Part shown: in pieces, positions 26,079 to 35,332 of the stretch
How the letters are laid out: each line of letters begins with the position of its first letter
Numbering within the stretch: position 1 is the first letter of the stretch
DNA from: Comamonas koreensis
Lineage (GTDB): Bacteria; Pseudomonadota; Gammaproteobacteria; Burkholderiales; Burkholderiaceae_C
Assembly: GCF_014076495.1 (NCBI RefSeq)
Contig: NZ_CP043575.1
Span: 3,286,001 to 3,350,000 of the forward strand
DNA: 64,000 bases
Direction of reading: 5' to 3'
Notes under the pieces: generated by a model
Seen by the model: only the letters and a program-made list of their open reading frames with translations
Database searches by the model: none
Told to the model about the DNA's origin: nothing
Position numbers and translations under genes: made by a program

Positions 26079-28214
26079 ATGTCCCATCCCGCTGCTTCAT
26101 TCCCCCTTCTTCCCATTGCGCTGGCCGCAGGCCTGTGCCTGTCATCGGCCGCATTGGCGCAAAGCAACACGGAGCCCGGCACCACGCTGAACACGATCAC
26201 CGTGACGGCGGCTGCGACGGCCACGGCCGTCAAGGATGCGCCGGCCAGCCTCACGGTGCTGACCGCAGAAGACATAGCGCGCGTGCCAGCCACGGATTTG
26301 AACGAGGTGCTGCGCCGCGTGCCGGGCCTCACGCAAGCCACCACGCCCGATGGCGACACCAGCATCCAGATCCGTGGCCTGCCCCAGCAGTACACCCTGA
26401 TCCTGGTGGATGGCGTGCGCGTGGGCAGCTCCAGCGAGACCTTTGACCGCTACTCCCGCAATGAACTCAACTGGATTGCGCCCGAGGCGATCGAGCGCAT
26501 CGAAGTGGTGCGCGGCCCCATGTCCTCGCTCTACGGCTCGGACGCAATGGGTGGCGTGATCAACATCATCACCAAAAAAGGCGGCGACACATGGGGCGGC
26601 CAGGTCTCGGCCGGTGCCGAGATCAATCCCGAATCCATCCGTGGCAATGACTACAGCGGTGGATTCAACATCAGCGGCCCGCTGGGCCATGGCTTCAAGC
26701 TGCAGCTCAATGGCCAGCAAACCTACCGCCAGGCAGACAGTGGCCTGGAAGACGGCACCACGGCCTTCCGCTGGGGCGGCGGGCGTGAAGGCGCCAAGCG
26801 CCAGTCCCTAGGTGCACGCCTGCATTGGGACATCAACGACCAGCACAAGCTGAGCCTGGATGTGCAGCGCGCCGAGTGGAAGACCCTGGGCGGCCCCTCG
26901 CCCTCCACCAGCAACCCCGGCGGCTTTGCAGCGGCTGCCACCACCCGTGGTCCATCGAACATGGAGCGCGAAAGCACCAGCCTGACCCACCAGGGCAAGT
27001 ACAGCTTTGGCAGCTCCAAGCTCTCGCTCAGCCACAGCAAGTACAGCAACGAGACGACCGCCCCGCGCATTGAAAACGGCCAGTTGGTGCCCGTGCCCGG
27101 CGGCACTCCCACCCAGACCTACAGCACGCATTCGGTCTCGGAAGACCTGATCCTCGACGGCTCGGTGACCATGCCCTTCAAATGAGGCTTTGACCAGATG
27201 CTGACCGTGGGCGGGCAGTGGCAGCGCCAGGAGCTGGACAACCCGAACTCGGTGGGCTCAGTTGCCAATGAGGCGGGCGTGGTCGGCCTCAGCTTTAAGC
27301 AGGCCAAGTCGCAGGCGCTGTTTGTCGAAGACCAGATCTTTTTGCGCGACAACCTGACCTTGACACTGGGCCTGCGCGGTGACCGCCATGACGACTATGG
27401 CTCTCACGTGAGCCCGCGCGCCTACCTGGTCTACCACCCCAGCGCTGCCTGGACCTTGCGTGGCGGCTACTCCGAAGGTTTCCGCGCGCCCAACCTGCGC
27501 CAGTCGAACGAGAACTTTGTGAGCCAGTCGCAAGGCGCGGGCTGCGGCTTTGCCGGCTACACCGGCGGCGGTTGCAGCATCCGGGGCAACTCCGACCTCA
27601 AGCCCGAGACCTCGCAGAACTGGGAGTTTGGCGCCGCCTGGGAGCATGAAGGCTGGCAAGCGGGCCTGACCTTCTTCAACACCGATTTCAAGGACAAGAT
27701 CGATTCGCAAGGCATTGGCTACTTGACGGGCGGCAGCAACTACTGGGCCCAGTATGTGAACGTCGACGCGGCCATCACGCGCGGGCTCGAAGCCAATCTG
27801 CGCGTGCCACTCAGCCGTACCATCACCTGGAACAACAGCCTGACCCATATGCTCAAGGCCGAGAACAAGACCACCGGTGTGGCGCTGACCACCGTCTCCA
27901 AATGGAGCGGCTCCTCGGTGCTGGACTGGCAGGTCAATACTGCCCTGGGCCTAAGCCTGGGCGCCGAGCTGGTGGGCAAGCAAATGGGCCTGGCCCAGCG
28001 CCTGGCCGACAACTCCAACTTTGGCGAGCAGCGCATCCAGAACAGCTATGTGCTGTACGACCTGGCTGCCAACTACCGCATCAACCAGGCGCTGCGCATC
28101 AACGCTGGCGTGAAGAACCTGTTTGACCGCCATGCCAGCGGCAACCGCGATGTGGGCAACAATTTCTACCTGCCCGGCCGCCGTTTCTTTGCAACCTTGA
28201 CGGCCAGCTTCTAA
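26079..28214 (+). pseudogene. TonB-dependent outer-membrane receptor (CirA/FepA type), interrupted by one in-frame TGA
   Basis: The frame from 26079 encodes a complete siderophore-type receptor of about 711 residues if a TGA at 27183-27185 is ignored. A signal peptide ends at SAALAQ; a TonB box (NTITVTA) and the plug domain (IQIRGLPQQYTLILVDGVRV, GPMSSLYGSDAMGGVINII) follow. The barrel ends in FFATLTASF with the terminal Phe. The TGA falls between VTMPFK and GFDQMLTVGG in the same frame, so a single base change explains it; everything else is intact. The gene is preceded by a Fur box and followed by a terminator. It could be a recent nonsense mutation, a base error or, less likely, a read-through product. 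Confidence 0.85.
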
Positions 28215-28236
28215 GCCGGTTCAGGTTCCAAAATCC

Positions 28237-28268
28237 AGGCGCTGAGGGTCACATCTCAGCGCCTTTTT
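28237..28268 (+). terminator. Terminator after the TonB-dependent receptor gene
   Basis: AGGCGCTGAG, an 8-base loop, CTCAGCGCCT and five T, 23 bases after the stop codon. Confidence 0.88.
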
Positions 28269-28289
28269 CCATGCGTAGCTCTGTCAGGG

Positions 28290-29507
28290 CTAGGCCGTTG
28301 CAAAGCCATGGCGCTTGGCCATCAGCACCACTGCCAGGCTCAGCAGCATCAGCAGGACTACCGCTGGCGAGAAGGCCGCCACGCCCCACTGGGCCAGCAA
28401 TACGCCACCGGCCATGCCGCCCCCGGCAATCGCCAGGTTCCAAGACGTCACCAGCATCGACTGCGCCACATCGGCGGCTGGCCCGGCGCTCTTGGCCAAG
28501 GCCGTTTGCAGCAGCGGCGGCAGCCCACCAAAGCCCAGGCCCCAGACGGCCACGGCCAGATAAACGGCCGCAGGCTGCTCCATCGCGAGCGCCAGCAACA
28601 CGGCGCCGAGCAGAAACAGCCCCGTGCTCGCCAGCGTCAGCGCACGCAGATGGCGGTCAATCAGCAGGCCGGTGATCCAGATGCCCATCACCGACATCAG
28701 CCCAAACACCAGCAGCACCCGGTCGATCTGTGCGCCCAGGTTGGCAGGGGCCAGCAAAGGCGCGATATAGGTGTAGAGCAGGTTGTGCGCCAGCACATAG
28801 GCCAAGACCACCAGCAGCACCGGCCGCACCCCAGGCAGGCGGAACACTTGGCCCAGCCCAAAGGACTGGCCGGCGGGCTGGCCGGCAAAATCGGGCAGGC
28901 GCAGCTGCACCCAGGCCATCAGCAGCAGCGCCAGCACACTCATGCTGCCAAAGCACAGGCGCCAGCCCAGGTGCTGCCCCATCCAGGTGCCCAGTGGCAG
29001 TCCCAACGACAGCGCCAGCGGCGCGCCCAGCATCGCCATCGCAATGGCGCGCCCGCTATGGTGTGGCGGCACCATGCGCGTGGCATAACCGGCCAGCAAG
29101 GCCCAGAGCAGACCTGCCGCCACCCCGGCAACAAAGCGGGCCAGCAAGGTGAGCGCGTAGCTGCCCGACACCGTGGTGATGCTGTTGGCCAGCACAAATC
29201 CTGCCAAGGCCGCCAGCAGCAAAGGCTTGCGGCGCATGCGCTGAGTGGCCGCCGTCAGCGGTATCGCCGCCACCAAGGAGCCGATCGCATACAGGCTGAC
29301 CAGCTGCCCGGCCATCGCCTGCGACACCCCAAGCCCGGCACTGATCTGCGGCAGCAAACCGGCGGGCAAGGCCTCCGTCAGGATGGTGACAAAGCCCGCC
29401 AGTGCGAGCGCCAGCAGCGATGCGAGCGGCAGGCCGCCGCGCTGGGGTGGGCAGCTGGGTTCAAGATGGGGGGATGGATGAGAGGAAAGCGAAGAAGAAT
29501 CTGCCAT
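28290..29507 (-). CDS. MFS transporter, drug/sugar-efflux (DHA1/AraJ-like) type
   Basis: A 405-residue major facilitator with twelve predicted membrane segments. After a polar N-terminus (MADSSSLSSHPSPH) the first helix carries GFVTILTEALPAGLLPQIS, then LYAIGSLVAAIPLTAATQRM with the motif A-like RMRRKPLL loop and LARFVAGVAAGLLWALLAGY. This pattern is that of AraJ/YdhP-type DHA1 exporters. The start was set at 29507; an upstream in-frame start gives 37 uncharacteristic residues. It is divergent from the LysR-type gene at 29688, a common arrangement for an efflux gene and its regulator. The export substrate is unknown. Confidence 0.88.
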   Translation of the reverse strand: MADSSSLSSHPSPHLEPSCPPQRGGLPLASLLALALAGFVTILTEALPAGLLPQISAGLGVSQAMAGQLVSLYAIGSLVAAIPLTAATQRMRRKPLLLAALAGFVLANSITTVSGSYALTLLARFVAGVAAGLLWALLAGYATRMVPPHHSGRAIAMAMLGAPLALSLGLPLGTWMGQHLGWRLCFGSMSVLALLLMAWVQLRLPDFAGQPAGQSFGLGQVFRLPGVRPVLLVVLAYVLAHNLLYTYIAPLLAPANLGAQIDRVLLVFGLMSVMGIWITGLLIDRHLRALTLASTGLFLLGAVLLALAMEQPAAVYLAVAVWGLGFGGLPPLLQTALAKSAGPAADVAQSMLVTSWNLAIAGGGMAGGVLLAQWGVAAFSPAVVLLMLLSLAVVLMAKRHGFATA

Positions 29508-29687
29508 GGCACAACCGGAAAGTCCTGTACAAGCCCGCGCTGGCCAGCGGGCTGGCAGGCCTGGGGCGAATGAAAAACAATGAGCCGCCATGGTGCAAGG
29601 ATTGCCTGTGCAAGACAATAATGCCGAGATTCAAAACATATCGGACAAATTGTCCGCAATCAACCAGCGACAGGAGCAACATCCACC

Positions 29688-30652
29688 ATCGACGCATTGA
29701 GTGGTATCGCCGTCTTTGTGCAAGCGGCCGATGCACGCAGCTATTCGGCAGCCGGGCGCGTGCTGGGCGTTTCTGCATCGGCCGTGGGCAAAAGCATTTG
29801 CCGGCTGGAGACGCGCCTGGGCGTGCGGCTGTTCCACGCAGCACCCGCAGCATGACGTTGACAGCCGAAGGCGCGCTGTTCCTGGAGCGCTGTCGCCGCA
29901 TTCTGTGCGAGGTCGAGGCCGCAGAGCTGGAGCTGTCCGAGACCTGGCAGTCCCCGCGCGGGCGCTTGCGGGTGAGCCTGCCGCAGGTCGATGCGCTGGT
30001 CATGCCTGCGCTCACGGCTTTTATGCAGCGCTACCCGGCCATTACCCTGGACCTGGATTTCAGCGACCGGCTGGTCGATGTGATCGAGGAAGGTTTTGAT
30101 GTGGTGATGCGCACTGGAGAGGCCGCCGATTCGCGGCTGGTGTCGCGGGTGCTGGGCAGCTTTGCGCTGCAGCTGGTGGCCGCCCCCAGCTATCTCGCAG
30201 CGCGTGGCACGCCCCAGCAGCCGGCCAACCTGGCCACCCATGCCTGCCTGCAGCACCGCTTTCCCAGCAGCGGCAAGTTGGAGCCCTGGCCGCTGCGCGC
30301 CGACGCCGGCGCTGCCGCCTGGAGCTTGCCCACGTCCATGGTCTGCACCACCACATCGGCGCTGATGGAAGCGGCCATTGCGGGCCTGGGCATTACCTGC
30401 CTGCCGGACTTTATGGTGCGCGCTGCCATCGCACGCGGCCAGCTGGTGACTGTGCTGGACGCACAGGTGGTCCATGAAGGCAGCTTTCGGCTGCTCTGGT
30501 CATCGAGCAAACAGCTGGCACCGAGGCTGCGGGTGTTTATCGACTGCATGGCCGCATCCCTGCCACTGCGCGCGCCCGGCACCCCAGGCCACACCCCGGC
30601 TCCACTGGCTATACTGCCTGCTGCCCCTTCCCCACCCGACCGCGCAGCTTGA
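29688..30652 (+). pseudogene. LysR-family regulator with a frameshift and a lost start codon
   Basis: The N-terminal half reads DALSGIAVFVQAADARSYSA and SASAVGKSICRLETRLGVRL up to about 29834, then the frame must shift by one base to continue as SMTLTAEGALFLERC. The junction reads CACGCAGCACC where CACCGCAGCACC would give the family sequence HRSTRSMTL, so one C is missing. In addition the codon before GACGCATTG is ATC where ATG is expected; an AGGAG ribosome binding site sits 11 bases upstream of it. The rest, up to 30652, is an intact effector domain. Either a true pseudogene or two base errors. Divergent from the MFS exporter it presumably controlled. Confidence 0.8.
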
Positions 30653-30662
30653 AAGGCAGACC

Positions 30663-31337
30663 ATGGACGCATGCGAACAGCTCCAGCACGACGGCTATGT
30701 GCTGCTGCGCCAGGCCATCCCAGTCGCCTGGTTGCCGGGTTTGCGCGAGGCCTTTGATGCGGGCATCACCAGCCACTGGCCCGTGCCCCGGGGCTGGGAT
30801 TGGCGCCATGCACTGGTCGATGACAACCCCCAGATACTCGCCGTGTGCCAGCTGCCGCAGCTATTGGCCGCTGCGGGTGTGCTGATTGGCGAGCGCTTTT
30901 TTCTGTCGCAGGTCGAAGGGCGCGAGCCCATTGGTGGTGGCGGCTACCAGCGCCTGCACCGTGACTTGTCCAACCAACGGCCGGGCGACACTGTGGGCGC
31001 GCTGGCCTTTTTGGATGACTTTGGGCCGGACAACGGCGCCACCCGCTTGATCCCGGCCAGCCACCGCCCCAACGCAGAAGAAGCTGCGCGCAGCGAGCAT
31101 GACGAATCGCAGGCGATTCAGATCGCCGGCCAGGCCGGCGATATTCTGGTGTTTGATGTCGACTTGCTGCATGCCGCCAGCCTCAACCCCAGCGGCGCGC
31201 ACCGCCGCAGCCTGCTGATCAACTATGCCGCCGAAGGGCTGTACGACGCGCACCAGCAAACCGCAGCGCTGCGCCAGGTGCGCATGGATACCAGCGCGCG
31301 CTACGCGCCTGGCGATTTTGTGCTGGCATCTGCCTGA
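30663..31337 (+). CDS. Phytanoyl-CoA dioxygenase (PhyH) family protein
   Basis: A 224-residue protein of the PhyH family of iron/2-oxoglutarate dioxygenases, in a double-stranded beta-helix fold. It begins MDACEQLQHDGYVLLRQAIP, the common N-terminus of the family. The iron ligands are likely the His and Asp of YQRLHRDLSN and the distal His of VDLLHAASLNPSG, with Arg of HRRSLLINY for the co-substrate. It follows the LysR remnant by ten bases. The substrate is unknown; related proteins hydroxylate small acids, phosphonates or lipids. Confidence 0.82.
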   Translation: MDACEQLQHDGYVLLRQAIPVAWLPGLREAFDAGITSHWPVPRGWDWRHALVDDNPQILAVCQLPQLLAAAGVLIGERFFLSQVEGREPIGGGGYQRLHRDLSNQRPGDTVGALAFLDDFGPDNGATRLIPASHRPNAEEAARSEHDESQAIQIAGQAGDILVFDVDLLHAASLNPSGAHRRSLLINYAAEGLYDAHQQTAALRQVRMDTSARYAPGDFVLASA

Positions 31338-31391
31338 TGCCAGCTTGATACCCGCTTGGTGCCCGGCTGAACCCAGGCAGCGCGAGCCGCG

Positions 31392-32243
31392 TTAAAGCGG
31401 CGCGTCGCCTGTGCTGATCGGCTCGCCTTCTGCATCTTTCGCATCTTTGGCAATGTGCGGCGCATGCCAGCCCATCTTTTGCGAGATCGCCGCACTGGCG
31501 GTTTTCAGCAGTGTGCGGTAGTAATGCGGCGTATCTGCGCCGCAGCGCATGACCGGGAAAGACACCGACAGCGCAGCAATCACATGGCCAAAGCGGTCAA
31601 ACACCGGCACCGCAATGCAGCGCAGGCCGGGCTCGGCCTCCTCGTCGTCCTCGGCCACCTCCTGCGCACGCACGCGGGGCAGGATGTCCATCACGGCATC
31701 GACGGAGCTCAAGGTGCGGGGCGTGAACAGCTTGAGCGGCTGCGACGACAGCAGCGCCCGCGCCTGCTCGGCCGGCATGAAGGCCAGCAGCACCTTGCCA
31801 ATGGCAGTGCTGTGCAAGGGCTTGCGCCGGCCAATGCGCGACTGCATGCGCAGCCCAAAATCCGATTCGATCTTGTGGATGTAGATGATCGCGTCCTCAT
31901 CGAGCGCGCCCAGGTGGATGGTCTCGCGGGTCAGCGCCCCCAGGCGGCGCATCTCCTCATCGGCCTCGCGCACCAGGTCGGTGTTCTCCAGCGCCTTGCC
32001 GCCTAGCTCAAACAGCCGCAAGGTGGCGCGGTACAGCTCGGACTCGCCATCCTGCGCCACATAGCCCAGCGCCTTCAAGGTTTGCAGCAGCCGGTGCACG
32101 GAGGACTTGGACAGCGCCAGCTGCTGGGCCAGCGCGGTCACGCTGACATCGCGCTGGTTGCCCAGGCATTCCAGAATGGCAAAGGCTTTCTCCACCGCGG
32201 CGACGGTGTCGGTCTTGTCCATGGCTGCGGGGCTCTCGCTCAT
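31392..32243 (-). CDS. IclR-family transcriptional regulator, KdgR-like
   Basis: A 283-residue IclR-type regulator. The N-terminal winged helix-turn-helix shows AFAILECLGNQRDVSVTALA and LSKSSVHRLLQTLKALGYV; the effector domain has RETIHLGALDEDAIIYIHKI, LHSTAIGKVLLAF and GLRCIAVPVFDRFGHVIAAL. Start at 32243 with GAAGGA upstream; longer in-frame versions lack conserved sequence. It lies 40 bases downstream of the SDR gene at 32284 and in the same operon, and faces a sugar-acid permease. The family, gene context and ligand class fit a KdgR-like repressor of 2-keto-3-deoxygluconate genes (inference). Convergent with the PhyH gene. Confidence 0.88.
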   Translation of the reverse strand: MSESPAAMDKTDTVAAVEKAFAILECLGNQRDVSVTALAQQLALSKSSVHRLLQTLKALGYVAQDGESELYRATLRLFELGGKALENTDLVREADEEMRRLGALTRETIHLGALDEDAIIYIHKIESDFGLRMQSRIGRRKPLHSTAIGKVLLAFMPAEQARALLSSQPLKLFTPRTLSSVDAVMDILPRVRAQEVAEDDEEAEPGLRCIAVPVFDRFGHVIAALSVSFPVMRCGADTPHYYRTLLKTASAAISQKMGWHAPHIAKDAKDAEGEPISTGDAPL

Positions 32244-32283
32244 CGGTCCGTCCTTCTGTGTTGGGCTGTGTGGATGGCCTCGA

Positions 32284-33111
32284 TTATCGGGCCAGCCAGC
32301 CGCCATCGACGGCCAAGGTATGGCCATGCACATAGTCGGCCGCGCTGGAGGCCAGAAATACCGCCGCGCCACCCAGGTCCGCCGGCTGGCCCCAGCGGCC
32401 CGCGGGGATGCGCTGCAGGATCTCACCGGCGCGGCCTGCATCCTGGCGCAGTGCCTCGGTGTTGTTGGTCTCGATATAGCCTGGCGCGATCGCATTCACA
32501 TGGATGCCCTTGCCGGCCCATTCATTGGCCATCAGCCGGGTCAAACCCAGCACACCGCTCTTGGCTGCTGTGTATGACGGCACACGCACCCCGCCCTGGA
32601 ACGACAGCAGCGACGCGATATGGATGATCTTGCCGCCCTGCCACTGCGCGCCTTGCCGTGCGGCGCAGTCCAGCATATGGCGCGCCACAGCCTGCGACAG
32701 AAAGAACAGGCTTTTGAGGTTGGTGTTCATCACCGCATCCCAGTCCTCTTCCGTGAAGTCCAGCGCATCCGCACGGCGAATGATGCCAGCATTGTTCACC
32801 AGGATATCGACCTGCCCGCAGGCCGCCAGCACCTGGGCCAGCGCATCGCCTATGGCCGCCGTGTCAGACAGATCGGCCTGCACCGCGATAAAACGCCGGC
32901 CCAGCGCCTGCACCTGCGCTGCCGTCTGGCTGGCCTCACTGCGGTTGAGCGCCACGATATCGGCCCCCGCCTGCGCCAGCGCCACCGCAATGCCCGCACC
33001 GATGCCGGTATTGCAGCCAGTCACCAGCGCTACCCGCCCCTGCAGATCAAAAGGGTGGCGGGGGCTGGCGGGGGCAGCGACAGGCGCTGGGGCAAAGCAT
33101 GAATCGGACAT
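32284..33111 (-). CDS. kduD: SDR oxidoreductase, 2-dehydro-3-deoxy-D-gluconate 5-dehydrogenase (KduD) type
   Basis: A 275-residue short-chain dehydrogenase. The Rossmann motif is VTGCNTGIGAGIA, followed by NNAGIIRRADALDFTEEDWD, the catalytic Ser in IIHIASLLSFQGG and the YxxxK pair in PSYTAAKSG. The sequences NRSE, GIIRRADAL and GYIETNNTEALR are characteristic of KduD, which reduces or oxidises 3-deoxy-glycero-2,5-hexodiulosonate / KDG. The first 20 residues form a Pro/Ala-rich extension. It is the first gene of a minus-strand operon with the IclR regulator, transcribed away from the KDG permease gene. Confidence 0.87.
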   Translation of the reverse strand: MSDSCFAPAPVAAPASPRHPFDLQGRVALVTGCNTGIGAGIAVALAQAGADIVALNRSEASQTAAQVQALGRRFIAVQADLSDTAAIGDALAQVLAACGQVDILVNNAGIIRRADALDFTEEDWDAVMNTNLKSLFFLSQAVARHMLDCAARQGAQWQGGKIIHIASLLSFQGGVRVPSYTAAKSGVLGLTRLMANEWAGKGIHVNAIAPGYIETNNTEALRQDAGRAGEILQRIPAGRWGQPADLGGAAVFLASSAADYVHGHTLAVDGGWLAR

Positions 33112-33203
33112 GGCTGGTGAATGCAATGGGTACAAAAGCGGCCCGCCAAAACGCGGGCTGACCGGGAGATATGGCAACCATTGGAACACATTTTTTGTTT
33201 TTC

Positions 33204-33216
33204 AGAACACTGTTCC
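33204..33216. promoter_or_regulatory. Operator candidate AGAACACTGTTCC (kduD side)
   Basis: A palindrome with the core GAACA-c-TGTTC in the divergent promoter region between kduD and the permease gene, 93 bases before the kduD start. A near-identical site lies 76 bases away. It is a likely binding site for the local IclR-family regulator. Confidence 0.6.
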
Positions 33217-33279
33217 GTAAATTTTTATGAATAGCAAAAAACAAAGGGTTTACCAGCTATTTTTTGAATTTAAATTTAT

Positions 33280-33292
33280 GGAACACTGTCCC
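33280..33292. promoter_or_regulatory. Operator candidate GGAACACTGTCCC (permease side)
   Basis: The second copy of the palindromic element, sharing GAACACTGT with the first, 75 bases before the permease start. The flanking sequence is AT-rich (ATTTAAATTTATG), fitting a promoter overlapped by the operator. A half site GGAACA lies at 33183. Confidence 0.6.
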
Positions 33293-33366
33293 GGTTGCCA
33301 CGATAGTCATCGGACAACACCTCTACAAGCGATAACAAACCACCACCAAAGTGTGAGGAGCGAGAC

Positions 33367-34398
33367 ATGGAAATCCAGAAAACCATTGAGCGTGTGCCCG
33401 GCGGGCTCATGCTGATTCCCCTGCTGCTGGGCGCCTGCGTGCACACCTTTGCAGCAGATGCCGGCAAGTACTTTGGCTCGTTCACCAACGGGCTGATGAC
33501 CGGCACCGTGCCGATCCTCGCGGTCTGGTTCTTTTGCATGGGGGCGACGATCAACCTCAAGGCCACCGGCGTGGTGCTGAAAAAATCCGGCACCTTGGTG
33601 CTCACCAAGATCCTGGTCGCCTGGGTGGTGGCGATGGTGGCCACGCGCTTTTTACCGGCCGGCGGCATCCAGACGGGGCTGTTCACCGGCCTCTCGGTGC
33701 TCGCGCTGGTCACCGCGATGGACATGACCAATGGGGGGCTGTATGCCGCGCTGATGCAGCAATACGGCACGCAAGAGGAGGCCGGCGCCTTTGTGCTGAC
33801 CTCCATCGAGTCGGGCCCACTGGTCAGCATGCTGATTCTGGGCGCCACCGGCGTCGCGGTTTTTGAGCCACGCTTGTTTGCCGGCGCGGTGCTGCCGTTT
33901 TTGATCGGCTTTGCGCTGGGCAACCTGGATGCGAACCTGCGCGAGTTCTTTGGCCGCTGCGTGCATCCGCTGATTCCGTTCTTCGGCTTTGCGCTGGGCT
34001 GCTCGATTGACCTGGGTGTCATCGCCAAGAGCGGCTTTACCGGTGTGTTTGTCGGCGTGGCCGTCATCATCGTCACCGGCATCCCGCTGATCCTGGCGGA
34101 TAAGTACATTGGCGGCGGCAATGGCACTGCGGGGCTGGCCGCCTCGTCCACCGCTGGTGCAGCTGTTGCCAATCCGCAAATCATCGGCACCATGGTGCCC
34201 GAGCTCAAGTCCATGGCCGATTCGGCCACCGCCATCACCGCCACCGCCTGCCTGCTGACCGCCATTCTGGTGCCGATCCTCACGGCCATGTGGGCGCGCA
34301 AGTATGGACGCCGCCCGCAGGCATCGGTGGCAGCACCCACCCCGCCAACCAGCGCCGCTGGCAGCCCGCCCAAGCTGGCGCAGGACGGGCACTTCTAA
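33367..34398 (+). CDS. kdgT: 2-keto-3-deoxygluconate permease
   Basis: A 343-residue membrane protein of the KdgT family (KDG:H+ symporters). The N-terminus [20 protein letters not shown], then [40 protein letters not shown] and the C-terminal [19 protein letters not shown] are close to the family pattern, with about ten membrane helices. A polar Pro-rich tail follows the last helix. A good ribosome binding site (GTGAGGAG) precedes the ATG. It takes up keto-deoxy sugar acids from pectin or alginate breakdown for the neighbouring dehydrogenases. Confidence 0.93.
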   Translation: MEIQKTIERVPGGLMLIPLLLGACVHTFAADAGKYFGSFTNGLMTGTVPILAVWFFCMGATINLKATGVVLKKSGTLVLTKILVAWVVAMVATRFLPAGGIQTGLFTGLSVLALVTAMDMTNGGLYAALMQQYGTQEEAGAFVLTSIESGPLVSMLILGATGVAVFEPRLFAGAVLPFLIGFALGNLDANLREFFGRCVHPLIPFFGFALGCSIDLGVIAKSGFTGVFVGVAVIIVTGIPLILADKYIGGGNGTAGLAASSTAGAAVANPQIIGTMVPELKSMADSATAITATACLLTAILVPILTAMWARKYGRRPQASVAAPTPPTSAAGSPPKLAQDGHF

Positions 34399-34473
34399 GC
34401 GTACTCAGCTTTACCCCCTCGCCTGGCGCGCTAGTCCATAGCGCGCCCAGGCATCTTTCACAGGACTGACTCC

Positions 34474-35235
34474 ATGACCCATTCTTCCGTCTCCACCGGC
34501 CGCCTGGCAGGCAAGGTGGCCCTGGTGACCGCAGCGGCGCAAGGCATTGGCCGCGCCAGCGCCGAGCGCCTGGCAGCCGAAGGTGCGCGCGTAATTGCCA
34601 CCGACTTGCATATCGGCCCGCTGGCAGGCTCGGGCCTCGATGCGCGCCAGCTCGATGTGCGCGACAGCGCCCAGATCCAGACACTGGCCGAAGTGCTCGG
34701 CCCCATAGACATCCTCTTTAACTGCGCAGGCTTTGTGCATGCCGGCAGCGTGCTCGAATGCAGCGAAGAGGACTGGGACTTTGCCTTTGACCTGAATGTC
34801 AAAGCCATGTACCGCAGCATCCGCGCCTTTTTGCCGGGCATGCTGCAGCGCGGCCGGGGCAGCATCATCAATATGTCCTCGGCCGCCTCCAGCATCAAGG
34901 GCGTGCCCAACCGCTTTGCCTACAGTGCGTCGAAGGCAGCCGTCATCGGCATGACGAAGTCCATCGCTGCCGATTACTGCACCCGGGGCGTGCGCTGCAA
35001 TGCCATCTGCCCGGGCACCGTCGATTCGCCATCGCTCGGCCAGCGCATCGCCACCCAGGCAGCGCACGATGGCCTGTCGGTTGACGCGGTGCGCGCCGCC
35101 TTTGTGGCCCGCCAGCCCATGGGCCGCGTCGGCAAGCCCGAGGAGATTGCCGCGCTGGTGGCCTATCTGGCCTCGGACGAGGCGGCCTTTACCACCGGCC
35201 AGGCCCATGTGATTGATGGCGGCTGGTCCAACTAA
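34474..35235 (+). CDS. SDR oxidoreductase, probable 2-keto-3-deoxy-L-fuconate dehydrogenase type
   Basis: A 253-residue short-chain dehydrogenase. It has VTAAAQGIGRASAERLAAEG (cofactor motif), DVRDSAQIQTL, FNCAGFVHAGSVLECSEEDW, the catalytic Ser in IINMSSAASSIKG and YSASKAAVIGMTK with the Tyr-Lys pair. The pattern NVKAMYRSIRAFLPGML resembles the DHRS6/KDF-dehydrogenase group, which oxidises 2-keto-3-deoxy-L-fuconate or -rhamnonate to the 2,4-diketo acid. The downstream FAH-family hydrolase would then cleave that product, giving a non-phosphorylative deoxy-sugar route. Substrate by context only. Confidence 0.8.
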   Translation: MTHSSVSTGRLAGKVALVTAAAQGIGRASAERLAAEGARVIATDLHIGPLAGSGLDARQLDVRDSAQIQTLAEVLGPIDILFNCAGFVHAGSVLECSEEDWDFAFDLNVKAMYRSIRAFLPGMLQRGRGSIINMSSAASSIKGVPNRFAYSASKAAVIGMTKSIAADYCTRGVRCNAICPGTVDSPSLGQRIATQAAHDGLSVDAVRAAFVARQPMGRVGKPEEIAALVAYLASDEAAFTTGQAHVIDGGWSN

Positions 35236-35332
35236 AACCCGCCAGCCCCCACTTTTACCGCTGCGCGACAGCAGCCCTAGCTGCAGGCACCTAGACTGGC
35301 GCCTGCATGCAATTTGATCCATTGGAGATGAC

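Noticed and set aside
293..27185. Reassigned genetic code with TGA as Trp
   Set aside because: Both affected genes also use TGG for Trp, and many intact genes in the window end in TGA.
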